From JAVBNU01 sp964617065 (GTDB lineage: Bacteria > Cyanobacteriota > Vampirovibrionia > Gastranaerophilales > Gastranaerophilaceae), in NCBI GenBank assembly GCA_964617065.1, contig CAZTVM010000028.1:1-19175 (forward strand): a stretch of DNA of 19,175 nucleotides. The letters run 5' to 3'. Both the position numbers and the translations under genes were made by a program. Shown here piece by piece: positions 1-7,401 of this stretch (its first letter is position 1; the number at the start of each line of letters is the position of its first letter). The notes beneath the pieces were generated by a model that saw nothing but the letters and a program-made list of their open reading frames with translations, ran no database searches and was not told the DNA's origin.

Positions 1-273
1 ATGACGACGAACTTTTGAGTCAGTAACTTCAACACCACAACGTTCGCAAATAATACCTTTATGTCTGACTCTCTTGTACTTACCGCAATAGCATTCCCAA
101 TCCTTTGTTGGTCCAAAAATTCTTTCACAGAAAAGACCATCTCTTTCGGGTTTTAATGTACGATAATTTATTGTTTCCGGCTTCGTTACTTCACCGTATG
201 ACCATTTCATGACACGCTCAGGAGAAGCGATACATATTTTTATATAGTCAAAATAATCTATACTTGTAGACAA
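1..273 (-). CDS. rpoC: RNA polymerase beta' subunit, N-terminal part (cut by window edge)
   Basis: The first 91 codons of the largest catalytic subunit of RNA polymerase are visible; the rest lies outside the window. The start is TTG at 273-271, preceded by AAAAAAGGAG. The first internal ATG (210) would remove conserved N-terminal residues (FDYIKICIASPE, residues 8-19), so TTG is preferred. The zinc site is complete: C61, C63, C76 and C79 in a CxC-x12-CxxC arrangement. The sequence KPETINYRTLKPE (31-43) is family-typical. The gene begins 37 bases after the rpoB stop and is surely co-transcribed with it. The stretch after the zinc site ends VRRH, which I recall as typical of cyanobacterial and plastid RpoC1, where most other bacteria have VRRE. 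Cyanobacteria split this gene into rpoC1 and rpoC2; whether that holds here cannot be seen. Confidence 0.95.
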   Translation of the reverse strand, partial: MSTSIDYFDYIKICIASPERVMKWSYGEVTKPETINYRTLKPERDGLFCERIFGPTKDWECYCGKYKRVRHKGIICERCGVEVTDSKVRRH

Positions 274-310
274 TTTATTTATCTCCTTTTTTGATTAGTT
301 TTTTACTTTT

Positions 311-3300
311 TTACTCTTTAAAAGCGCTCGGCATTTCAAAGAAATTGATATTTAACAATTCAGAGTCAATATCAGACAAGGTACGTTTTGGCGCTGATTT
401 TCTAAGATCATCAGTATCTGACATCAAATCGACTTCTTCGCCACCTTTTTTCGCAACCATAATATCTAGACCGATACTTTGTAATTCACGAACAAGAACC
501 TTGAATGATTCAGGAATTCCCGGACGAGGAATATTGTCGCCTTTAACAATAGCTTCATAAGCTCGACTTCTACCGTTAACATCATCAGATTTTATAGTCA
601 GCATTTCCTGTAGAGTGTACGCTGCGCCATAAGCTTCAAGCGCCCAAACTTCCATTTCTCCAAATCTTTGACCGCCAAATTGAGCTTTACCACCAAGAGG
701 TTGTTGTGTAACCAATGAATAAGGACCTGTACTTCTTGCATGGATTTTATCATCAACCAAGTGGACAAGTTTCAAAATATATGAAACACCTACAGCTACA
801 GGCTCATCAAAAGGTTCACCTGTTCGACCGTCGAGCAAAACAACTTTGCCGTCTTCTCTTACCCAGTCACAACCTGATTCTTTTATACCTCTGACCAATT
901 CAGCTTTAGTAGCAATATCAGATTGATTTTCACCATACATTTCATCGAATGGTGGAGCTTCGTAGTAATTTTTAGTTAAATATGACGCTAAGCCTAACAA
1001 ACACTCATAAGTTTGACCAACATTCATACGAGAAGGTACACCAAGCGGATTTAGCACAATATCAAGCGGTGTTCCGTCAGGTAAGAAAGGCATATCTTCT
1101 TTAGGTAATATTCTTGAAACAATCCCCTTGTTTCCGTGACGACCTGAAAGTTTGTCACCGACAGATACTTTTCTTTTTTGAGCTATATAAACTCTTATAA
1201 CAGTATTAGCACCTGGTGGTAATTCATCGCCTTTTTCACGGTCAAACACCTTTACGTCGACAACTCTGCCGCCTTCACCATGAGGAACTTTCAAAGAATT
1301 ATCTTTTACATCACGAGCTTTTTCTGCGAAAATTGCACGCAATAATTTTTCTTCAGGTGGATGTTCACTTTCACCTTTTGGCGTAATTTTTCCAACCAAA
1401 ATATCATCAGCGTAAATTCTTGCACCGATACGAACAATACCACGTTCATCAAGGTGTCTGAGGCTTTCTTCTGAAACATTTGGAATTTCTCTTGTTATTT
1501 CTTCAGGTCCTAACTTAGTTTGACGAGCATCTATTTCGAGTTTCTCAATATGAACACTTGTAAATACGTCGTCATGCACACATCTTTCATTCAATAAAAT
1601 AGCATCTTCAAAGTTATAACCTTCCCAAGGCATATACGCAACAAGTACATTTTTACCTAGAGATAATTCACCAAAGTGAGTAGAAGCACCGTCAGCGATA
1701 ACATCGCCGGCTTCAACAGTTTGACCATCGTGGACAATTGGTCTTTGGTTAATACAAGTGTCTTGGTTACTTCTAACATATTTCATTAATTGGTATTTAA
1801 CAATTTTGTTAGTATTTTTTTCCTTAATTAAAATTTCTTCACCTGTAACTCTATATACAGTACCTGCGACTTCTGTCACTGCTACCATGCCAGAGTCTTT
1901 TGCAGCTCTTTTTTCCAAACCTGTACCTACAACAGGTCTATCAGTAATCAAAAGAGGCACAGCCTGACGTTGCATGTTTGATCCCATCAATGCACGGTTA
2001 GCATCATCATGTTCTATAAATGGAATTAATGACGTAGCAACCGAAATAATTTGAATAGGTGAAACACCAACATAGTCGACTCTAGAGGATACGCCCATTG
2101 TAAATTCTGAACGGTAACGCACAGGAACATATTGAGCTTTGATAGATTTATCAGGATTTAACTCAATGTCTGAAGGTGCAACACGGAAGTTTTCTTCCTC
2201 ATCAGCTGAAAGATAATTAACTTCATCTGTAACAACACCATCTTTAACAACAAAGTAAGGCGTTTCAATAAAGCCATAGTCATTAACCTTAGCGTGAGTA
2301 GCAAGAGAACCTATCAAACCTGCGTTGGGTCCTTCAGGTGTTTCTACCGGACACATTCTTCCGTAATGAGAAGGGTGAATATCACGAACAGCAAAACCTG
2401 CACGTTCTCTGACCAGACCACCAGGTCCAAGTGCTGATATTCTTCTTTTGTGCGTCAATTCTGCTAAAGGATTAGTTTGGTCCATGAACTGAGATAACTG
2501 AGAAGAACCGAAAAATTCTTTCAATGAAGCGACCAAAGGTTTTGTATTCAACAAATTCAATGGTGTTAATGTTTCAGAGTCTTGCAATGTCATTTTTTCT
2601 TTCACAATTCTTTCTATACGAGAAAGACCAACCCTGAATTGATTTTGCAACAACTCACCCACTGAGCGAATACGTCTGTTTCCTAAATGGTCGATGTCAT
2701 CACAACTACCTTCATCATAAGTTAAATTAATTAAATATTCGATTGAAGCTACAATATCTTGAATAGTTAATGTTCTTTGGTTTTCACCTAGATTTAACCC
2801 AAGCTTTTTGTTCATTTTATAACGACCTACACGACCGATATCATATTTCTTTTCATCAAAGAAACGAGCTTCCAAAATAGAACGACCACCAGATGCGGAA
2901 GCTGGGTCACCGGGACGCAGTTTTTTGTAAATCTCAATCAATGCATCATCTGTAGTTTCTGCTGAGTCTTTGTCTAAAGTTCTTTTCAAAAATTCGGCAT
3001 GCGTAAACAAAGTTTCCATTTCTGAAACAGTGATACCAAGAGCCTTCAATAATGTAGTAGCTAATATTTTTCTATTTTTATCTATTTTTACATAGATTAA
3101 ATCGTTAGAGTCTGTTTCTATTTTCAACCATGCTCCACGATTAGGAATAAGCGTAGCATTATACAAACGTTTACCTGTAGGAGAAATTTCACGTTTAAAA
3201 TAGACACCGGGAGAACGTACGATTTGAGATACTATAACACGTTCAGCCCCATTTACGATAAATGTACCTTTGTCTGTCATTGTAGGTATATCACCGATAT

Positions 3301-3628
3301 AGACTTCTTGTTCTTTGATTTCACCTGTATCACGGTTAATCAATCTTATCATTACACGCAACTGCTTAGCGTAAGTAGCGTCATGGATACGTGCTTCTTC
3401 AATTGTGTACTTAGGATTATCAAACGTATAATTGGGCAAAAAGTGTAATTCTAATCGCCCCGTGTAATCCTTAATCGGAGAATAAGAAAGTAATTCTTCC
3501 TTTAACCCCTCTTTTAAAAACCATTCAAAAGACTTCTTCTGAATTTCAATCAAATCCGGTAAATCAGCCAAACGAGTATTTGGAATACCCATTGGCGTAA
3601 CTCTTTCAGAATATTTTGTTTTCGACAT
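311..3628 (-). CDS. rpoB: RNA polymerase beta subunit
   Basis: This is the complete second-largest catalytic subunit of RNA polymerase, 1105 residues, close to the length of cyanobacterial RpoB and shorter than the roughly 1340 residues of E. coli. The ATG at 3628 follows GAGGTG at a good distance. The rifampicin-binding cluster lies at residues 374-400 (GSSQLSQFMDQ through THKRRISAL). Positions equivalent to E. coli Q513, D516, H526 and S531 carry the sensitive-type residues, so the enzyme is predicted to be rifampicin sensitive. The motif GRMCPVETPEGPNAGLIGSL follows. The C-terminal half has the conserved GEMEVWALEAYGAA region that contacts beta'. The gene is first in the rpoB-rpoC unit. 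The gene upstream runs the other way, so rpoB is not joined here to rplJ-rplL as it is in many bacteria. Confidence 0.99.
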   Translation of the reverse strand: MSKTKYSERVTPMGIPNTRLADLPDLIEIQKKSFEWFLKEGLKEELLSYSPIKDYTGRLELHFLPNYTFDNPKYTIEEARIHDATYAKQLRVMIRLINRDTGEIKEQEVYIGDIPTMTDKGTFIVNGAERVIVSQIVRSPGVYFKREISPTGKRLYNATLIPNRGAWLKIETDSNDLIYVKIDKNRKILATTLLKALGITVSEMETLFTHAEFLKRTLDKDSAETTDDALIEIYKKLRPGDPASASGGRSILEARFFDEKKYDIGRVGRYKMNKKLGLNLGENQRTLTIQDIVASIEYLINLTYDEGSCDDIDHLGNRRIRSVGELLQNQFRVGLSRIERIVKEKMTLQDSETLTPLNLLNTKPLVASLKEFFGSSQLSQFMDQTNPLAELTHKRRISALGPGGLVRERAGFAVRDIHPSHYGRMCPVETPEGPNAGLIGSLATHAKVNDYGFIETPYFVVKDGVVTDEVNYLSADEEENFRVAPSDIELNPDKSIKAQYVPVRYRSEFTMGVSSRVDYVGVSPIQIISVATSLIPFIEHDDANRALMGSNMQRQAVPLLITDRPVVGTGLEKRAAKDSGMVAVTEVAGTVYRVTGEEILIKEKNTNKIVKYQLMKYVRSNQDTCINQRPIVHDGQTVEAGDVIADGASTHFGELSLGKNVLVAYMPWEGYNFEDAILLNERCVHDDVFTSVHIEKLEIDARQTKLGPEEITREIPNVSEESLRHLDERGIVRIGARIYADDILVGKITPKGESEHPPEEKLLRAIFAEKARDVKDNSLKVPHGEGGRVVDVKVFDREKGDELPPGANTVIRVYIAQKRKVSVGDKLSGRHGNKGIVSRILPKEDMPFLPDGTPLDIVLNPLGVPSRMNVGQTYECLLGLASYLTKNYYEAPPFDEMYGENQSDIATKAELVRGIKESGCDWVREDGKVVLLDGRTGEPFDEPVAVGVSYILKLVHLVDDKIHARSTGPYSLVTQQPLGGKAQFGGQRFGEMEVWALEAYGAAYTLQEMLTIKSDDVNGRSRAYEAIVKGDNIPRPGIPESFKVLVRELQSIGLDIMVAKKGGEEVDLMSDTDDLRKSAPKRTLSDIDSELLNINFFEMPSAFKE

Positions 3629-4002
3629 TCGTTCACCTCGTTACAATGCGGTATACTTTACTATTTCTATATATAAATCTTTTAATTTATGCATAATCAG
3701 ACAATAAAATATTTATCATATAATATTAAAATCATATCGTATAAATCATTCGAGTCAAGAAATTTAATTTTTCATTTTATTTTAGCTTAACAATTATTCA
3801 TATTTCAAAGGTCCTAATCTTTTTTCTTGATTATATCTATATTTACCTGTCAAGACTAATTTGAAAAACTTATTTTTAGCTTAATATTAACTTTTGTAAA
3901 AAATAAGCAATTTAGTTATAGCAATTGTTTTTATATTACTAAGAGTGTAATACTCGATACTTGTATGGATAAACAAATAATATTTAAAATGGAGTAAGGA
4001 TA
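3629..4002. other. Divergent intergenic region between rpoB and the coiled-coil gene
   Basis: These 374 very AT-rich bases carry no convincing coding sequence. They must hold promoters for both flanking transcription units. The rpoB side has a good sigma-70-type promoter, listed separately. On the plus side the best candidate for the 4003 gene is weak: TGTAAT at 3946-3951 as a -10 with TTGTTT at 3925-3930 and only a 15-base spacer. Ribosome-binding bases for that gene are GGAGTAAGGATA just before its ATG. An 11-base direct repeat TTTTAGCTTAA occurs at 3780-3790 and 3874-3884, of unknown meaning. Confidence 0.6.
3731..3758 (-). promoter_or_regulatory. Predicted sigma-70-type promoter of rpoB-rpoC
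   Basis: On the minus strand TTGACT (3758-3753) is followed after 16 bases by TATGAT (3736-3731). Each box matches the consensus at five of six positions. Transcription would begin near 3724, giving a leader of about 95 bases ahead of the rpoB ATG. The position fits rpoB being first in its unit. Confidence 0.5.
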
Positions 4003-5697
4003 ATGACAAGAACAGGGGGAGTCGGTGGTGCCGCCGGTAGTTGCGGGTTCAAAGGGTCAATCAAAGGTACTTTTGCTGGTGGAAAAATGTCGTTGCCATG
4101 CGCAAAGATGTTTGACAGTGTAATAACACCGCAAAAAGAATTAGCAAAAAATGCAATTAGCGCTGAAAATCAAGCACCTACTGACATGGCTACAATTAAA
4201 AAAACATTAAAAGAAGAAAAAAGCGGCAAAAAAACTGACGTTCCGTTTGGTGAATTAACAGCTAAAAAAAATAAAAATAATATGTTCACTAATAATGCAC
4301 AAGAAAATGCAGACAAAAATTTTGAAGAAATGACTAAAGAGGAAATTAGCGAAAAACTAGGCGACGAGGCCTTCAAGCCTGATGTTAAAACTATTGAAAA
4401 ATTTTTAAACAACAAAAATCTGACGAATGAACAGCTAGATAATATGATTAAACGGACAAATTTATCAGACGCAGAAAAAAATCAACTTTTATCAAATCCA
4501 AATTTAACGGAAAAGCAAAAAGAAATAATAGAAGCCAAAAAAGAGGATTTAGTTGACTTTATGGCTGAAATAAGCAATAAATCTATAGCTGAGTTAGAAG
4601 AAATGTTGAAAAAAGAAAATTTAACTGACGCTCAGCGTAATGCAATTAACGAAACCATTAAATCAAAACAAGAAGCTGAAGAATACGACGAAGCAATTAA
4701 CCAAGCAGGCTCAAACGGAGGAATGGGCGGTATGGAAGACTTACTGAGTGGTCTTATGAACGGTGGAGAACAAGGAATGGATGGAGATTGCAGCGGAGGA
4801 GATTGCGACGGAGGAAGCAGCGTCGATGGAGGAACTGACACATCAGATGGCACTGATAACGCAGGTGATAACTCCCAAAATGGCGAAAGCTCACCCGATA
4901 CAAACATTGATACTACTTCTCCAAATTCAATCAATGATATGAAATCTAAACTAGAAGCTATGGGCGCAAGCAAAGACGACATTGCGAAGTTATCTGAAAA
5001 ATATGAAATTTCTACGCAAAAACAAAAAGAGGCAGATGAACTTAAACAAAAAAAATCAGACAATGACGTAAAAGCGAAACAAGCTGGTGATGAAGCAACT
5101 AAATTAAATGAAGAAATACAGAATAAGGAAAATCAAAAAACAGAAACTGATAAAAAATTTGCAGAAGCACAAAATGAAGTTTCCAAAGCAGACGAAGCTG
5201 TTGAAAAAAGCGAAAAAGAAATACAAAAACAAAATGATGTAGTAGCTGAAAAACAAACAAATGTTATGGTCGCTGAAACAGCATTAGAAAATGCACAAGC
5301 TATTGCGGCAAATGCGCCTGAAGAGAGCAAAGAAAAAGCTAATGCGGCTGTACAAATGGCAAAATCCGAGCTTGATAAAGCAAAACAAACACTTGAGACA
5401 GAAGAAAAAAAATTGAAAGATTGTGAAAATACAAAAGAACAAAATGTAAAACTAGCACAAAATGCTAAACAAAAAAGAGATGATATCGCAAAAAATAATT
5501 CAGATTTAACGAAAGAGTTGAAACAAAAGGCTGACGAATACGACAAAAAAATTTCAGATCGAAATACACTGAATACTGAAAGTACGCAACTTAACACAAA
5601 AATGAATGAAGCGAAGTCAAGCTCAAGAAAAGCAGTCGAAGAAGCAAAAGTAATTTTCAACCAAACAGCGCTAAAAAGAAATGAATCAAAAAGTTAA
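4003..5697 (+). CDS. Large coiled-coil protein with 14-residue repeats and a Gly/Asp-rich linker, function unknown
   Basis: I do not recognise a named family in this 564-residue protein. Visible parts in order: a glycine-rich head (1-34, starting MTRTGGVGGAAGSCGFKGS); a charged low-complexity stretch (45-115); a helical region (about 120-225) with three tandem 14-residue units beginning NLT/NLS at 139, 153 and 167 and a fourth at 206; a flexible Gly/Asp/Ser/Thr linker (236-308) containing two cysteines (C263, C268); and a long Lys/Glu/Ala/Gln-rich coiled coil (about 335-560). There is no signal peptide or membrane segment, so it is either cytoplasmic or exported by a leaderless route. The ATG at 4003 follows GGAGTAAGGATA. 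It is transcribed divergently from rpoB and lies 163 bases upstream of the SLH gene, which has its own promoter. A structural or surface-associated role is only a guess. Apparent antisense open frames within it are shadows of the repetitive composition. Confidence 0.85.
   Translation: MTRTGGVGGAAGSCGFKGSIKGTFAGGKMSLPCAKMFDSVITPQKELAKNAISAENQAPTDMATIKKTLKEEKSGKKTDVPFGELTAKKNKNNMFTNNAQENADKNFEEMTKEEISEKLGDEAFKPDVKTIEKFLNNKNLTNEQLDNMIKRTNLSDAEKNQLLSNPNLTEKQKEIIEAKKEDLVDFMAEISNKSIAELEEMLKKENLTDAQRNAINETIKSKQEAEEYDEAINQAGSNGGMGGMEDLLSGLMNGGEQGMDGDCSGGDCDGGSSVDGGTDTSDGTDNAGDNSQNGESSPDTNIDTTSPNSINDMKSKLEAMGASKDDIAKLSEKYEISTQKQKEADELKQKKSDNDVKAKQAGDEATKLNEEIQNKENQKTETDKKFAEAQNEVSKADEAVEKSEKEIQKQNDVVAEKQTNVMVAETALENAQAIAANAPEESKEKANAAVQMAKSELDKAKQTLETEEKKLKDCENTKEQNVKLAQNAKQKRDDIAKNNSDLTKELKQKADEYDKKISDRNTLNTESTQLNTKMNEAKSSSRKAVEEAKVIFNQTALKRNESKS
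4417..4542 (+). repeat. Three tandem 14-residue (42-base) coding repeats
   Basis: Residues 139-180 of the coiled-coil protein form three adjoining units of exactly 14 residues: NLTNEQLDNMIKRT, NLSDAEKNQLLSNP and NLTEKQKEIIEAKK. The shared pattern is N-L-[ST], an acidic or polar residue, Q or E at position 6, and a hydrophobic pair near positions 10-11. This looks like short helices capped by N-x-[ST]. A related unit, NLTDAQRNAINETI, follows at residues 206-219. The repeats are conserved in protein more than in DNA, which suggests an old duplication. Confidence 0.7.
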
Positions 5698-5744
5698 TAA
5701 AAGTTTGCAAATCAGTATTATAAAACATTCGTAAAACATGCCCC

Positions 5745-5774
5745 TTGACAGCATTTAAGCTTATTAAAGATAAT
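5745..5774 (+). promoter_or_regulatory. Predicted sigma-70-type promoter of the SLH gene
   Basis: A perfect -35 box TTGACA (5745-5750) is followed after 18 bases by GATAAT (5769-5774), five of six to consensus. The start of transcription would be near 5781, giving a leader of about 80 bases before the ATG at 5861. This argues that the SLH gene is expressed independently of the coiled-coil gene upstream. Confidence 0.6.
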
Positions 5775-5860
5775 TATTATTACAATTTTTTGTTAAAGAA
5801 TTGATTAATGAGATTATTTAAGTCAAAATAAGTGAAAAAGGGAGTTGTTAAGGAGATTGT

Positions 5861-7018
5861 ATGAAAAATTTTTCAAAATTTATTGTGATAATATTAGTAC
5901 TGGTTATCGGACAAACGAGCGTATTGTCTAAAGATTATATAGATTTATCTCATGAACATTGGGCGTACAAACAGATACAAAAGCTTTCAGAGTCAGGTAT
6001 TTTAGCAGGATACCCAGATGGGACTTTTCATCCTGACGAACAAGTTACCAGAGCTGAATTTGCGACTATGGTAATTAATGCATTTAACTTATCTAATTTA
6101 GTGGTTGAAAAAGAAGTTGAATTCAGCGATATAGACAAAAATTATTGGGCTTGGGACAATATTCAAAGAGCCGTATCCTTAGATTTAATAAAAGGACATC
6201 CGGATAAAACTTTTTTGCCCTACGCCTCAATTTCAAAAGCGCAAGCATATTCTGTTGTTATGAATTCACTCAGTCAGGAGCCTATAAGCGTAGAAAAAGC
6301 GAAAGAAGTTTTGAGCAAACGTTTCGACGACTATAACGCTATCCCTGAATGGGTTATAGTGAATATCGGCAAGGCTGAAATACTTGGAATGATTGTTTAT
6401 ATGCCTAATTACGACAAAAAATTTAATGCAGAAACCAACGCAACAAGGGCTGAATTGAGTGTATTGCTACTGAACATGTTAGAACAGGCAAAACTAAACC
6501 CGAATGATAAATTGCGTGCAGCAATGCAACCGCCAACAGCTGATGGGCTTGTTATTCAAGAGGCAACACTGCAAGGCTTTATTGCTACTATTCCCGCTGG
6601 AACTATTCTTCCTGTTAAAATGCAAAATAATTTATCCAGTCAACGTAATGCTGCAGGTGAAATATTTTTAGCAAAAACTCCTCAAAATTTTATGACAAAA
6701 GATTATTTTCTTTTGCTACCTGAAAGTACACCTATTGTCGGACAAATTTTAGAAGCTAAATCAGGTATCTATTTTATTAGAGAAGGCAAATTGATACTTG
6801 CTACCAGAACACTCAAAACTCTGAAAAATAATAAAGATTTCGGATTTGAAGGAATTAACCTTGAAGATGTACAAAAATTAGGTTTTTGGCAAAATCTAGG
6901 TAAAATTATACTGAAAGGTGGCAAAATAAATATCGATGACGATGAAATCGTCGATATAAGACTTGTGAAACCACTAAAAATTGATCTAACCAACGGTATG
7001 ATTTTGGACAACAAATAA
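5861..7018 (+). CDS. Secreted SLH-domain protein
   Basis: This 385-residue envelope protein starts with a signal peptide (about residues 1-23: two lysines, then a hydrophobic core IVIILVLVIG). Three S-layer-homology units follow: 26-74 (with GYPDGTFHPDEQVTRAEFA), 88-136 (GHPDKTFLPYASISKAQA) and a more degenerate third at about 157-207 ending in TRAEL. In known families SLH triplets anchor proteins non-covalently to peptidoglycan or its attached polymers; cyanobacterial porins also carry SLH units. After a short linker comes a C-terminal domain of about 150 residues with a stretch ATIPAGTILPVKMQNNLSS (242-260) that I cannot assign. It contains no long beta-barrel, so it is not an SLH porin. 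The start follows AAGGAG. The gene has its own promoter and may be followed in the same transcript by the 94-residue gene 96 bases downstream. Confidence 0.9.
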   Translation: MKNFSKFIVIILVLVIGQTSVLSKDYIDLSHEHWAYKQIQKLSESGILAGYPDGTFHPDEQVTRAEFATMVINAFNLSNLVVEKEVEFSDIDKNYWAWDNIQRAVSLDLIKGHPDKTFLPYASISKAQAYSVVMNSLSQEPISVEKAKEVLSKRFDDYNAIPEWVIVNIGKAEILGMIVYMPNYDKKFNAETNATRAELSVLLLNMLEQAKLNPNDKLRAAMQPPTADGLVIQEATLQGFIATIPAGTILPVKMQNNLSSQRNAAGEIFLAKTPQNFMTKDYFLLLPESTPIVGQILEAKSGIYFIREGKLILATRTLKTLKNNKDFGFEGINLEDVQKLGFWQNLGKIILKGGKINIDDDEIVDIRLVKPLKIDLTNGMILDNK

Positions 7019-7114
7019 TTGCAGTCAGATTTGCTAAATTATTCTTTACAATAATGCTAAAACAGGCAATTAAAATTTTTGAGCTGTTTTAACAAAACTG
7101 TAATAGAGGTGCAA

Positions 7115-7399
7115 ATGCAAAATTCAATATCAGTCAACCCGAATATGAAAAGGCCTTTTCAGCCAACGGTAGTTCAGGCGCCACAAAACATGCTTTATAG
7201 GTACAATTTGGCTGAAATGACAGAAGGTGCAGATTTAAAAAAAGAAATTTTAGGGAATTTGAATTTCAATCACACAAAAAAAATCAATGACAACTCTAAT
7301 CGTAAAGTATATGATAACATATATATAAAACTTGCCTGCATAGCTACATTAGCTACAACGGCATACCTTGTAATTAAAAAAGGCATTTTAAAACGTTAG
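7115..7399 (+). CDS. Small protein with a C-terminal membrane segment, unknown
   Basis: I do not recognise this 94-residue protein. The frame is also open from a TTG at 7079, but the ATG at 7115 is preferred because AGAGGTG lies immediately upstream at ribosome-binding distance and nothing comparable precedes the TTG. The N-terminal 65 residues are polar and proline/asparagine-containing (SVNPNMKRPFQPTVVQAP near the start). One hydrophobic helix follows at about 70-88 (IYIKLACIATLATTAYLVI), then a short basic tail KKGILKR. That is the layout of a tail-anchored inner-membrane protein with its bulk in the cytoplasm. It follows the SLH gene on the same strand and converges with fliD, the two stop codons being only two bases apart. 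Confidence 0.7.
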   Translation: MQNSISVNPNMKRPFQPTVVQAPQNMLYRYNLAEMTEGADLKKEILGNLNFNHTKKINDNSNRKVYDNIYIKLACIATLATTAYLVIKKGILKR

Positions 7400-7401
7400 C
7401 A

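Noticed and set aside
374..2600. Rifampicin-resistance substitution in rpoB
   Set aside because: The positions equivalent to Q513, D516, H526 and S531 are all of the sensitive type. The other differences (T518, A522, L524) are common natural variants.
3925..3951. Promoter for the coiled-coil gene (TTGTTT / TGTAAT)
   Set aside because: The spacer is only 15 bases and the -35 box is weak. It is mentioned in the spacer entry but not listed as its own feature.
4170..5660. Long antisense open frames opposite the coiled-coil gene (4170-4415, 4632-5063, 5133-5660)
   Set aside because: They are rich in Ser, Phe and Leu, the mirror of Lys/Glu/Ala-rich codons, and lack start signals. They are composition shadows.
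7058..7091. Inverted repeat TAAAACAG / CTGTTTTA after the SLH gene
   Set aside because: The stem is eight pairs with an 18-base loop and no separate T tract. It is too weak to call a terminator and may be chance in AT-rich sequence.
7079..7114. TTG start 12 codons upstream for the 94-residue protein
   Set aside because: No ribosome-binding bases precede it, whereas AGAGGTG stands correctly before the ATG at 7115.
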